NCBI GenBank assembly: GCA_023381895.1
Contig: JAMCTA010000100.1
Location: 1-13,369 of the forward strand
Length of the DNA stretch: 13,369 nucleotides
DNA from: Chloroflexota bacterium
GTDB lineage: Bacteria > Chloroflexota > UBA4733
Direction: 5' to 3'
Shown here: positions 1-6,333 of the stretch, piece by piece
Numbering within the stretch: position 1 is the stretch's first letter
How the letters are laid out: every line of letters begins with the position of its first letter
Program-made: the position numbers and the translations under genes
The notes under the pieces: model-generated
The model's input: only the letters and a program-made list of their open reading frames with translations
Databases searched by the model: none
Told to the model about the DNA's origin: nothing

Positions 1-176
1 CTCTTGCGGAGCCGCATCGTGGGGAAGTGAAAGTAAACGCCGCCTTTGGATGTTGCGCTCGCTTCGGCGATGGCGTCCATCGACGTGTCTCGATAGCCGG
101 CGTGCGCGAACACCTGCGCCGCCGAGTCCAAGATGCGCTTGTAGCGCAGGCGACCGCGTTCTTGCTCTGCCCGCAC
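1..176 (-). CDS. TetR/AcrR-family transcriptional regulator, 5' part only (runs off the left edge)
   Basis: Only the first 58 codons are in the window, read on the minus strand from a GTG at 176-174. The translated N-terminus carries the TetR helix-turn-helix pattern: a basic start (RAEQERGRLRYKRIL), then LDSAAQVFAHAGYRDTSMD, then IAEASATSKGGVYFHF, the recognition helix ending in the family's typical YFHF. A GGGAGG Shine-Dalgarno lies 8 bases before this GTG. An in-frame GTG four codons upstream overlaps that site, so the downstream one is preferred. The residues after YFHFP (TMRLRK) differ from the common TKEAL pattern. The ligand-binding domain is outside the window, so the effector and target genes cannot be named. 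A perfect inverted repeat just upstream suggests autorepression. Confidence 0.85.
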   Translation of the reverse strand, partial: MRAEQERGRLRYKRILDSAAQVFAHAGYRDTSMDAIAEASATSKGGVYFHFPTMRLRK

Positions 177-191
177 AGTCCGCACCTCCCA

Positions 192-213
192 AAACCGACT
201 TACTCGTCGGTTT
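192..213. promoter_or_regulatory. TetR-type palindromic operator in front of the TetR gene
   Basis: A perfect inverted repeat has 8-bp arms AAACCGAC (192-199) and GTCGGTTT (206-213) with a 6-bp spacer. It lies 15 bp upstream of the TetR GTG start. On the minus strand a TACACT hexamer (220-215), usable as a -10 box, sits immediately upstream, so a bound dimer would cover the start of transcription. Size, symmetry and the ACCGAC core resemble operators of many TetR-family repressors. That this regulator binds here is inferred from position. Confidence 0.65.
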
Positions 214-225
214 AAGTGTAGCGTG

Positions 226-274
226 TGGCCGGGGAGAATTCAGAAGCCCGCGGTCTGCACGTAATCCCCGGCCA
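226..274. repeat. 10-bp perfect inverted repeat between the CHAP gene and the TetR gene
   Basis: The arms are TGGCCGGGGA (226-235) and TCCCCGGCCA (265-274), separated by 29 bases. In RNA from the minus strand it would form a strong GC stem about 55 nt after the CHAP stop codon. No U-run follows, so it is not a textbook intrinsic terminator. It could still be a Rho-type or mRNA-stabilising hairpin, or a second protein site upstream of the TetR promoter. Confidence 0.45.
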
Positions 275-328
275 GTCTGGCTGCATCGCCCCGTTCCACG
301 ATGTGTTCAGCGTCTGTCGCCAGAGACA

Positions 329-1822
329 TTAGCCATAGATGAAGGTGACGCCCCAGCCAGTGTAGGTCCAGCGCGTATCGACGAACGCCCAGTGGTAGAA
401 GTTCATCTCGCTCACTGCGAATCTGCCGTTGCTGCCCACTTGAGTGACGTAGCCGACGTGGCCCTCCCAGTCGGCCCCTTCAACGCCGGGCTGAAAGACG
501 GCGATAGCGCCAAGGCGCGGCGTCGTGCCTTCCGCCCGCCCATTGACGCGCGCTTCACTTGCCCACTGCCAGGCATTGCCCCAGACGCTGCCGGCGAGGT
601 CTGGACGCCTGGAGAGCGCCCACCACGTACATTGTCCATAGGGGAAGGGATTCGAAGTCGGCCGGGAAGGCAGCACGTTGGCGACGGTCTGTATGGCGGG
701 ATGGGTGCGGGCGGCGGCGCGCAAGCGCTGCTTCAGCGCTTGCGCGGCACTCTGAGCGCGAGCGGCGGCAGCGGCCCGTTGAGCAGCCAGTCGTGCCGTC
801 TGTTCGAGCTGTCCGAGCCGCACCTGCTGCGTGCCGGTTATCACACCAAGCTGCATTTGCCTCGTCTGCAACGGCTGCTCGATGGCAGCGTAAGAGGACT
901 GCGTCCGGGCTAACCGCTGGCGGGTCGCGGCAATGGCTGCGTCGAGCATGCCGATTTGCAGATGGAAGCGAGTCTCCGCTATTGCGAGCTGCTGCTGGAG
1001 CTGGGTGAGAACGGCGGTCTCCTGATGGGCGCGCACCTGTAACTGCGTGTGATCGGTCTGTAGCGTCGTTGCGAGCTGCTCTGTCGCCTGCACGTCATCG
1101 TTCAGGCGCTGTTGTCGGAACCGGAGGAGACTGTGTTCGTTACCCACTCGGAAGAGGAGCTGCCGGTCGTGCTGGGCCAAGAGCGCAAGCTCCGTCATCC
1201 GGTCCAACCCGTCGCTGATATTTTGGGAGCGCAGCACGAGCTGTAGCGCAGAGACTTGCGAAAGCTTGTACATCTGCACGAGCGCGGCATTGCTTGCCGC
1301 TTGGTCACGCGCCATCGCTGCAGCTCCCTGCTGCACCTGCTCCCGCAGCCGGGGAATCTCGCTGTCAAGGTGTTCCTTCTGGGTTTCCACGTGTTGCATC
1401 TGCTGTTGCAACGCCAGCAGTTGCTGGCGCAGATCAGTCAGCCGGGCGTCTGCCGCGGTGCGCTGCGCGCCGAGATCGCCCTGCTCTTTGGCAAGCGAAG
1501 TGCGTGCCGCCTCCAGTTGCTGCAAGAGTTGACTGACGTGTGCAGCAAGCGCACCTGTGTGGGCATTCGCTTGCTGCTGGACCAGGGTAATCTGCTGCTG
1601 CACCGCATCGACCTGCGTCTGGTTCGCTGCCAGTTGGGCTTGGAGGGCAGCGATGTCGCCGTGAGCGGCCTGGAGCTGTTGCTCTGCCTGACGGTGGGCA
1701 TCCTGACTCTGCCGAAGCTGGGATTCAGCACTACGCGTTGCGTCCGCATGAGAACGGAGGGCTCCACGGGCGAGCGCGAGAAGCACCAGCGCGAAGATCG
1801 CCAAAGAGCGCCGTTTTGCCAC
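329..1822 (-). CDS. Exported coiled-coil CHAP-domain peptidoglycan hydrolase (PcsB-like)
   Basis: The 497-residue protein starts MAKRRSLAIFALVLLALARG, a basic then hydrophobic signal or anchor sequence. About 350 residues of Gln/Ala/Leu-rich coiled coil follow, interrupted near the middle by an LVQMYKLSQVSALQLVLRSQ segment as in PcsB/EnvC-type cell-separation proteins. The last 108 residues are a CHAP amidase/endopeptidase domain with catalytic Cys398 (YGQCTWWA), His455 (WEGHVGYV) and a polar third residue in SEMN (472-474). Proteins of this architecture cleave peptidoglycan cross-links at division, usually activated through FtsEX. No ftsEX is visible here. The GTG at 1822 is chosen because AGGAAGG lies just upstream; a TTG ten codons earlier also keeps the frame open. 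A weak TATAGT box is at 1901-1896. The gene appears intact, unlike those to its right. Confidence 0.88.
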   Translation of the reverse strand: MAKRRSLAIFALVLLALARGALRSHADATRSAESQLRQSQDAHRQAEQQLQAAHGDIAALQAQLAANQTQVDAVQQQITLVQQQANAHTGALAAHVSQLLQQLEAARTSLAKEQGDLGAQRTAADARLTDLRQQLLALQQQMQHVETQKEHLDSEIPRLREQVQQGAAAMARDQAASNAALVQMYKLSQVSALQLVLRSQNISDGLDRMTELALLAQHDRQLLFRVGNEHSLLRFRQQRLNDDVQATEQLATTLQTDHTQLQVRAHQETAVLTQLQQQLAIAETRFHLQIGMLDAAIAATRQRLARTQSSYAAIEQPLQTRQMQLGVITGTQQVRLGQLEQTARLAAQRAAAAARAQSAAQALKQRLRAAARTHPAIQTVANVLPSRPTSNPFPYGQCTWWALSRRPDLAGSVWGNAWQWASEARVNGRAEGTTPRLGAIAVFQPGVEGADWEGHVGYVTQVGSNGRFAVSEMNFYHWAFVDTRWTYTGWGVTFIYG

Positions 1823-2034
1823 CCCGCTCCTTCCTGCACGCTCAGTAGTCAATCCAAGTGTGCCGGAATGTAGACAGATCTCGACCGATCCTGGAACTAT
1901 AGTCCTACCGGTTACGATACGAAGACCGTCGGCACGACTGGCTCACGAGGATCGGCCGCTGTCCCTCCAGGAGACGATTCGAGTTCGTAGAATGAGACTT
2001 CACGGCTATCGCCGCCCCGAAGTCGCGTCGAGAT

Positions 2035-2052
2035 CATCCCGAGACAGGGATG
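2035..2052. terminator. Small hairpin just downstream of the broken peptidase gene
   Basis: CATCCC (2035-2040) and GGGATG (2047-2052) form a perfect 6-bp stem with a 6-base loop, directly after the last stop codon of the S9 peptidase remnant on the minus strand. There is no U-tract, so termination is only suggested by position. Confidence 0.3.
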
Positions 2053-2053
2053 T

Positions 2054-2948
2054 TCAGCCGCCGTCCTTCTTGGCAGCCTCCCTCTCTGCGACGCCGCCGG
2101 GCTTGAGGTAGCAAGCAAGCCAAGTCAGGACGCGGGTCGCGAGGTCACGAACGTTGGGCGCCGACCACATTCCCGGTCAGTGGTCTTCACCACGATAGCG
2201 CGGCAGCTCGACGCGCTGCCCTAGGCGGCGTTGAAGACGGCGAGGTCGTAGAAAAGCTGCTGACGTTCCGACGCGAAGTCAACTATCCACAGGACGGCCA
2301 CCTCGCCCTGGGGAGAGACGTGCCAGCCCATAGCCAGCTGGCGCACGCTTGCCATTGTCTAACCGCCCCACGGTCTGGTCGGCACGGCTACGCTTCATGG
2401 CAAAGGCGGGGGCACGGGAGGGCGTTCGGCTGGCTGGATCGAAGGTGAAGACCGTCACATGGGAGAGTTGCGGCGTAGCAGGTGACAGCGCTTCCGGAGT
2501 CGACGACCGGAGTTTAAGTGCGACGGCAGCACCGTCGGGCGACCAGCACGGCACCTCGAAGCCGAAGAACGACCGCACCTCCGCCTGCCGGAACAGGCGC
2601 GCTTCGTGGCCGGCGAGCGACCAGATGCCGAGACATGGCGGCCCCTTCTACTGAACATACACTGCCAGGGGCCGGCCATCCGGCGACCAGCGCGCTCCCC
2701 AGCTACAGCCCGCCTCCGGAAAGGGTCGGAGCGTGACGCCACTCTCCGTATCGACGACGAGCACTTCGCTGCCCACCATCTCGCGCGCGATGCCATCGTC
2801 CGTGAACCAGCGATCCCCTGACAGCGGTGCTCCTTGGCGGCGCTGGACACTCAAGACGAGCCAGCGACCATCGTAGACAGGTGTGGCGGCACGCGGATGC
2901 TGGGTCGCTGGAGTTCCAGGAGGGTTCAATGGTGAAGTTACTCATCAT
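2054..2948 (-). pseudogene. Degraded S9-family (prolyl-oligopeptidase-like) serine peptidase
   Basis: Broken reading frames on the minus strand together recall a propeller-type S9 peptidase. The propeller part shows RWSPDGRPLAVYVQ (WSPDG at 2689-2675) and CWSPDGAAVALKLR (2545-2531), then WHVSPQGEVAVLWI in another frame. The end of the hydrolase domain is recognisable as VELPRYRGEDH, followed after a stop by PGMWSAPNVRDLATRVL and a short tail. The His of GEDH would be the catalytic His. Lesions: a probable frameshift after the likely ATG start (2948 or 2945), an in-frame TAG at 2650-2648, a frameshift near 2345-2360, TAG at 2223-2221, a further frame change, and TGA at 2179-2177 where the family usually has Trp. 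About 300 codons remain, whereas the family usually has 600 or more. The nucleophile and Asp regions are missing, so a large internal deletion near 2220 is likely. No product is expected. Confidence 0.75.
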
Positions 2949-3247
2949 AGTGTCTGTTCTCTTGCAGGTATACGATCGCTGCCCAATTCGGAGCACGTGA
3001 GCACCGGCATCCCAAGTCACAGGACACGGAGGGAGGATAGCACGGGGTATTTCCTCGGTACGCTTTCAGACCAGTTGCGACGCTGATTGTGACATAGGAT
3101 TGTGCAACAGTTGCTGTTCGCTTGATTACTCTGAAGGAATGATTGGAGTGTTCTTCCCGGTTCCTTGTCTCAGAAACGTCCCAGCGTGTTGAAAACCCCC
3201 GGCGGATCACAGAGTGGTGACCGCTGGCAGCGGCGCAGTAACCGCTT
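2949..3247. other. Gene-free stretch between the peptidase and transposase remnants
   Basis: No reading frame here looks like protein on either strand. The one notable short structure is an 11-bp palindrome, GCAACAGTTGC (3104-3114). The stretch probably holds the lost promoter of the peptidase gene and the eroded end of the neighbouring insertion sequence. I cannot identify terminal repeats. Confidence 0.5.
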
Positions 3248-3557
3248 TCATCGCGTCTGGCGCGGCGACCTACGCGACTGGGGTCTGTCGAAGGCGGCAA
3301 CGGCTGCCACTGGCAAGGTCCTGGCGGGCAGGAAGCTGCCACAAAGGGCATGGCGCCGGCCCCAGCTCGTCGCTGCGAGCTAGCGCTTGAGGTTCTGATC
3401 GGCGACAATCCACTACCCCTGGCTATTGACGTTGGCGAGGCCGCGCAGACGAAAGCGCGTCAGGCCGTGCCAGTGCTTGGCCGCGGCGAAGAGGGGTTCC
3501 ACCCACACCTGGCGCTGGCCGGCAGCAAGCTGCTGGCTCAGTGGCGACGACTGGGCC
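3248..3557 (-). pseudogene. C-terminal remnant of a DDE transposase (IS1182-like)
   Basis: One minus-strand frame reads LSQQLAAGQRQVWVEPLF, AAAKHWHGLTRFRLRGLANV, then NSQG, a stop, WIVADQNLKR, a stop, and LAATSWGRRHALCGSF. The pattern VEPLFAxAKxWHGLxRFRLRGLxxVN...QNLKRWLAAT is the conserved end of IS1182-type transposases, including the Glu of the catalytic DDE triad. Two TAG codons interrupt it, at 3415-3413 and at 3382-3380; the second falls where the family has Trp. The frame ends at TGA 3250-3248. Roughly the last 100 residues survive, and the N-terminal DNA-binding part and both Asp residues are gone. It abuts the IstB remnant on the opposite strand at about 3558. The IS family assignment is tentative. 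Confidence 0.65.
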
Positions 3558-3558
3558 G

Positions 3559-3852
3559 CTGACCGAGCGCGAACATCACCCTTACCTCAGCTACCTGGAA
3601 GCGCTGTTCGCGGCTGAGTTAGCGGATCGCGAGCAGCGCGCCATCGCTCGGCGGCTCAAAGAGGCGCGCCTGCCCCGGGTCAAAACGCTAGAGGAGTTCA
3701 ATTTCCGCCAGACGCCAGCGGTCTCCGCCGCCTAGCTGCACTACCTAGCGGCGGGCGGCTACATTGAGCGCGCCGAACCGGTGGTCTTTCTGGGCGACTG
3801 CGGCACCGGCAAGACGCACCTGTTGATGGGCCTGTGTGTCGTCGCGTGCCGG
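3559..3852 (+). pseudogene. Remnant of IstB-type (IS21 family) transposition helper ATPase
   Basis: The plus-strand frame reads LTEREHHPYLSYLEALFAAE, LADREQRAIARRLKEARLPR and VKTLEEFNF. A TAG at 3733-3735 follows, then in the same frame [18 protein letters not shown] and [20 protein letters not shown]. This matches the middle of IstB helper proteins: the SxLEYLEALLxAE helix, the FPxxKTLxxFDF segment, [14 protein letters not shown] and the Walker A box (GDCGTGKT, 3793-3816). The first ~40 residues and everything after Walker A (Walker B, sensor motifs) are absent, and family likeness stops at about 3852. In IS21 elements IstB is an AAA+ ATPase that activates the IstA transposase. No istA is present, so the remnant is inactive. 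Confidence 0.8.
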
Positions 3853-3901
3853 CACAATCCTAAGTGGTCAGAGCCGATGATGCAGATGTTCGTGGCCCTC
3901 T

Positions 3902-4485
3902 TCATTTCTCTCCGACAGTAGCGAGCGCCCTGCGCCAAGTGAGTACCCCCTGCCTCCGGACCTGTAACCCCGCTTGGCCAAAGAGCGTTCGCAGTCGCAC
4001 TGGACTATGAAAGCGCTTCAGACGGAAGGTTTGCACAAGCCAGTCTGAAAACGTAAAGTCCATAAAGTATCCTCCAGGACGGAGCACACGCGCGACCTCC
4101 TTTATGCCTGCTGCCTGGTCCTGCCAGTGATGGAAAGAGATGGTGCTCAACGCCAGTTCAACCGAGGCGTCCTGGAGCGGCAGAGTCATTGCCGCTCCAG
4201 GAGAAAAAACGGCCTGCGGCGTTAAGCGTTCCGCCATCGCTATCATGCCCTGTGCCGGCTCTACGCCAATCAAGCGCGCCTGTGGCCAATAGCCAGAAGC
4301 TCGACGTAACAGTCTCCCCGTTCCGCAACCAACATCGAGGACGGTAGCAGGCTGGTGAACGATCTCCACTGCTAGGGCAAGCACGCTCCCTGATCAAAAA
4401 GGGCTCGTTGTAGCCAAGAATTGTCATAGGTCCTCGCCCACCGGTCGAAATGCTTGATGTCTCTTTCACGGTGGTGTGGCTTCAT
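3902..4485 (-). CDS. SAM-dependent class I methyltransferase (UbiE-like), frameshifted near its N-terminus
   Basis: An ATG at 4485 follows a near-perfect Shine-Dalgarno (AAGGAGG, 4499-4493) and opens [34 protein letters not shown], the usual N-terminus of this family. That frame stops at TAG 4374-4372 after 37 codons. The rest continues from about 4386 in another frame as [11 protein letters not shown] and onwards to 3902, so one base appears to be missing. The second part has motif [13 protein letters not shown], the ribose-binding acidic residue in [17 protein letters not shown], and the post-motif [11 protein letters not shown]. The C-terminus ATVGEK also fits the family. Translation could in principle restart at GTG 4384 (160 aa), losing the N-terminal helix. 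The substrate cannot be inferred. It is either a young pseudogene or a sequencing error. Confidence 0.75.
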
Positions 4486-4815
4486 CCTTGAACCTCCTTA
4501 CTCTATACTACATTGCGCATGATCTTCCTGGGTTTTGAAGCTTTCCCCTTGCCTTCTTGGAGAGAACTTTCAACGCAAGAGAGCAACTCCACCTGTCGAA
4601 GTCACGGAGGTAGGTGCCAGTCTCATTGAATTAGACAGAACGTTCGGCGTAAGAGAGCAGCCCTCACCTTTTCTTGCATAGTACCGAATACTTTAGTCCC
4701 ACCTCGCGGTTTACGTCGCTCCTCGTGCTGCACGAGCGCAATCCGAATGCGGGGAGATCAGGGCTGGCAGCGTAGAGGATCAACGGCACTGGGTTGTGGG
4801 AATGGAGGGCTGAGA
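4486..4815. other. Divergent spacer between the methyltransferase and the MBL/rhodanese gene
   Basis: This 330-bp stretch has no convincing reading frame. It must hold the promoters of two divergent genes, but I see no box pair that stands out on either strand; TAGTAT at 4508-4503 is a weak -10 candidate for the methyltransferase. Its clearest content is an imperfect 31-32 bp direct repeat, listed separately. Confidence 0.5.
4564..4669. repeat. Pair of imperfect 31-32 bp direct repeats
   Basis: The copies span 4564-4594 and 4638-4669. Both begin GAAC and end ACCT. They share the core AAGAGAGCA (4577-4585 and 4651-4659) and differ at roughly a quarter of positions. The start-to-start spacing is 74 bp, about seven helical turns, which would suit two sites for one regulator on the same face of the DNA. 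They may equally be a decayed duplication. Confidence 0.45.
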
Positions 4816-5466
4816 ATGTATCTCGAGCAGTTCTTCGTCGAAGGTCTGGGACATCAGTCCTACCTCTTCGCCTCAGATGAAACGCGGGAAGCGTGCGTCG
4901 TCGATCCGCGACGGGACACATCGATCTATATCCAGGCAGCGAAGCATAATGGCCAGCACATCCGCTATGTGCTGGAGACACACAATCACAACGACTTTCT
5001 ATCCGGCGCTCGCTACCTAGCAGAAGTGACCGGCGCGACGCACGTAGCCTCTGCCGAAGCGGGGCTACTATTCCCGTATCGCGGGGTACACGATGAGGAC
5101 GAGCTGCACCTCTGCGAGCTCACCATCCGTGTGCTCCGCACTCCAGGGCATACACCGGAGCACGTGAGCTATGCCGTATTCGATGCGTCGCGCACGCCCC
5201 TCGCCCCACTCGTGGTATTCACGGGCGGCGACCTCCTGATAGGAACGGTCGGCCGTCCCGACCTCCTCGGTCAAGAGCTTGGGCGACAACTCGCACCACT
5301 GCTCTACGACAGTCTGCACGAGAAGATCTTGCCGCTTGGTGATGGCACCCTGGTCATGCCTACGCACGGCTCGGGCTCACTCTGCGGCCAGTCGATCAAT
5401 AGCACACGCTTCACCACTTGGGTACGAGAAGTTGACGAACCCAGCGGTGCAGCAGCCTACTCGTGA
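4816..5466 (+). CDS. MBL-fold hydrolase domain of a persulfide-dioxygenase-like/rhodanese protein (5' part of a split gene)
   Basis: This 216-residue metallo-beta-lactamase-fold domain starts MYLEQFFVEGLGHQSYLF. ATG 4816 is chosen over ATG 4747 because GGAGGG lies 6 bases upstream and the family begins here. Metal-site residues are visible: His56 and His58 with Asp60 (THNHNDFLSG, the DF variant seen in rhodanese-fused members instead of DH), His112 (TPGHTPEH), Asp139 (TGGDLLIG) and His184 (PTHGSG). Relatives (ETHE1, CstB, Blh) oxidise or transfer persulfide sulfur in the cytoplasm and often carry rhodanese domains in the same chain. Family likeness ends at NSTRFTT (about residue 201). The last 15 residues are out-of-frame translation, and the next domain continues in another frame from 5417. 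The product as encoded lacks its rhodanese part. Confidence 0.85.
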   Translation: MYLEQFFVEGLGHQSYLFASDETREACVVDPRRDTSIYIQAAKHNGQHIRYVLETHNHNDFLSGARYLAEVTGATHVASAEAGLLFPYRGVHDEDELHLCELTIRVLRTPGHTPEHVSYAVFDASRTPLAPLVVFTGGDLLIGTVGRPDLLGQELGRQLAPLLYDSLHEKILPLGDGTLVMPTHGSGSLCGQSINSTRFTTWVREVDEPSGAAAYS

Positions 5467-6202
5467 GCAGTTCGTCGGATTTGTGCTCATGGGAAATCCA
5501 GGCATCCCCACATACTACCGCAGAATGCGCCCAGGTAATCAGGCGGGAGCAGCCAGGGCGCCCGTTCCACACCTCGCTCCTCTGCTGCCCGATGAAGTGC
5601 TCCATCTCACCGGTCGCGGCGCTGTGGTCCTTGATACGCGTGTCCCAGTCGCCTTTGGCGGTGGCCACATCCCACAGGCCTACAACATCGGCTTCGGCGC
5701 CCAGCTGGCGACGTGGGCCGGATGGCTCATGCCCCAGGATGTACCGATGATTCTCGTGTTGGAACGTGACGAGGATAGCGATGCTGTGGCAACCGCTCTC
5801 TGGCGCGTCGGCTTCGAGCATTTTGCCGGCTACCTGAGCCGTGGCATGGATGCCTGGACTGAGCGCGGCTTTGCCGTAGGCCACATTCCCCAGGTCAGTG
5901 CCGCCGAAGTGCATGAGCGGGCCGCGCGTGGCCTGGTGCGTGTACTCGACGTCCGCCAGCAGAATGAGTGGAGAGAAGGGCATATCCCAGGAGCACTGCA
6001 CCTCGAACTCGGTCTCGATCTGCCGCAGCAGCTCGATGGGCTGGAGCTCGACCTAAATGAGCCAGTTGCGGTGGTCTGCCTCACCAGCTACCGTTCGAGT
6101 ATTGCAGCGAGCGTTCTCATGCAACGTGGCTTTCACAGGGTCGAGAACCTCCTCGGCGGGATGACCGCTTGGCTGAATGATGCGCTCCCGGTGCTGGTGT
6201 AG
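5417..6202 (+). CDS. Tandem rhodanese domains (3' part of the split MBL/rhodanese gene)
   Basis: From 5417 the frame reads LGYEKLTNPAVQQPTREQFV, which in this family follows directly on the MBL domain. Two rhodanese domains come next. The first (AVVLDTRVPVAFGGGHIPQA, then LERDEDSDAVATAL) lacks a Cys in the active loop and should be catalytically inactive. The second (VLDVRQQNEWREGHIPGA) has VVCLTSYRSS, with the sulfur-accepting Cys at codon 6077-6079. The reading frame stays open back to 5279, but that upstream part is a shadow of the MBL frame. If translated alone, GTG 5483 or ATG 5489 are the possible starts, though neither has a clear ribosome site. With the frame restored, the full gene would be 4816-6202 (about 460 residues), a normal length for an MBL-Rhod-Rhod protein. 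Confidence 0.82.
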   Translation, partial: LGYEKLTNPAVQQPTREQFVGFVLMGNPGIPTYYRRMRPGNQAGAARAPVPHLAPLLPDEVLHLTGRGAVVLDTRVPVAFGGGHIPQAYNIGFGAQLATWAGWLMPQDVPMILVLERDEDSDAVATALWRVGFEHFAGYLSRGMDAWTERGFAVGHIPQVSAAEVHERAARGLVRVLDVRQQNEWREGHIPGALHLELGLDLPQQLDGLELDLNEPVAVVCLTSYRSSIAASVLMQRGFHRVENLLGGMTAWLNDALPVLV

Positions 6203-6333
6203 TAGGGCTCGAAAGGCCGCTGCACTCCACCCTGCAAGCCGCTGGCCAGTCAGGCTCACGGCGCGCAGTCGGCGCTGCCTAGTACAATCTCCCGCACTGC
6301 GTAGACAGTCTCGGCGCCGGCATAGACGCGGTT
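6203..6333. other. Spacer between convergent genes, no clear terminator
   Basis: The rhodanese frame (plus) and the oxidoreductase gene (minus) converge on these 131 bases. I find no hairpin with a T-run on either strand. On the minus strand the oxidoreductase frame stays open for 26 codons beyond its TAG before the next TGA. Confidence 0.5.

Noticed and set aside
50..913. Long plus-strand open frame of 287 codons
   Set aside because: It overlaps the start of the TetR gene and the CHAP domain of the minus-strand hydrolase, has no recognisable motif, and is the shadow expected from GC-rich coding DNA.
1256..1873. Plus-strand open frame of 205 codons with Leu/Cys-rich composition
   Set aside because: It is the antisense of the Gln/Leu-rich coiled coil of the CHAP protein; the composition follows from that.
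2938..3408. Minus-strand open frame of 156 codons across the gene-free stretch
   Set aside because: It reads in a different frame from the transposase remnant it overlaps, has no motif, and its composition is Arg/Ser-rich as in random GC-rich sequence.
2177..3735. Stop-codon recoding (amber suppression) as explanation for the in-frame TAGs
   Set aside because: The same genes also contain frameshifts, truncations and TGA stops, and intact neighbours use TAG as their normal stop; decay is simpler.
5411..6001. Minus-strand open frame of 196 codons
   Set aside because: It lies opposite the rhodanese domains, whose motifs are clear; no conserved pattern of its own.
6256..6333. In-frame readthrough of 26 codons after the oxidoreductase TAG, as a hidden extension
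   Set aside because: Family members end near FAWPD, so the extension is not needed. TAG also ends the aldolase/SDR gene, where it overlaps the next ribosome site, so TAG is a genuine stop here.
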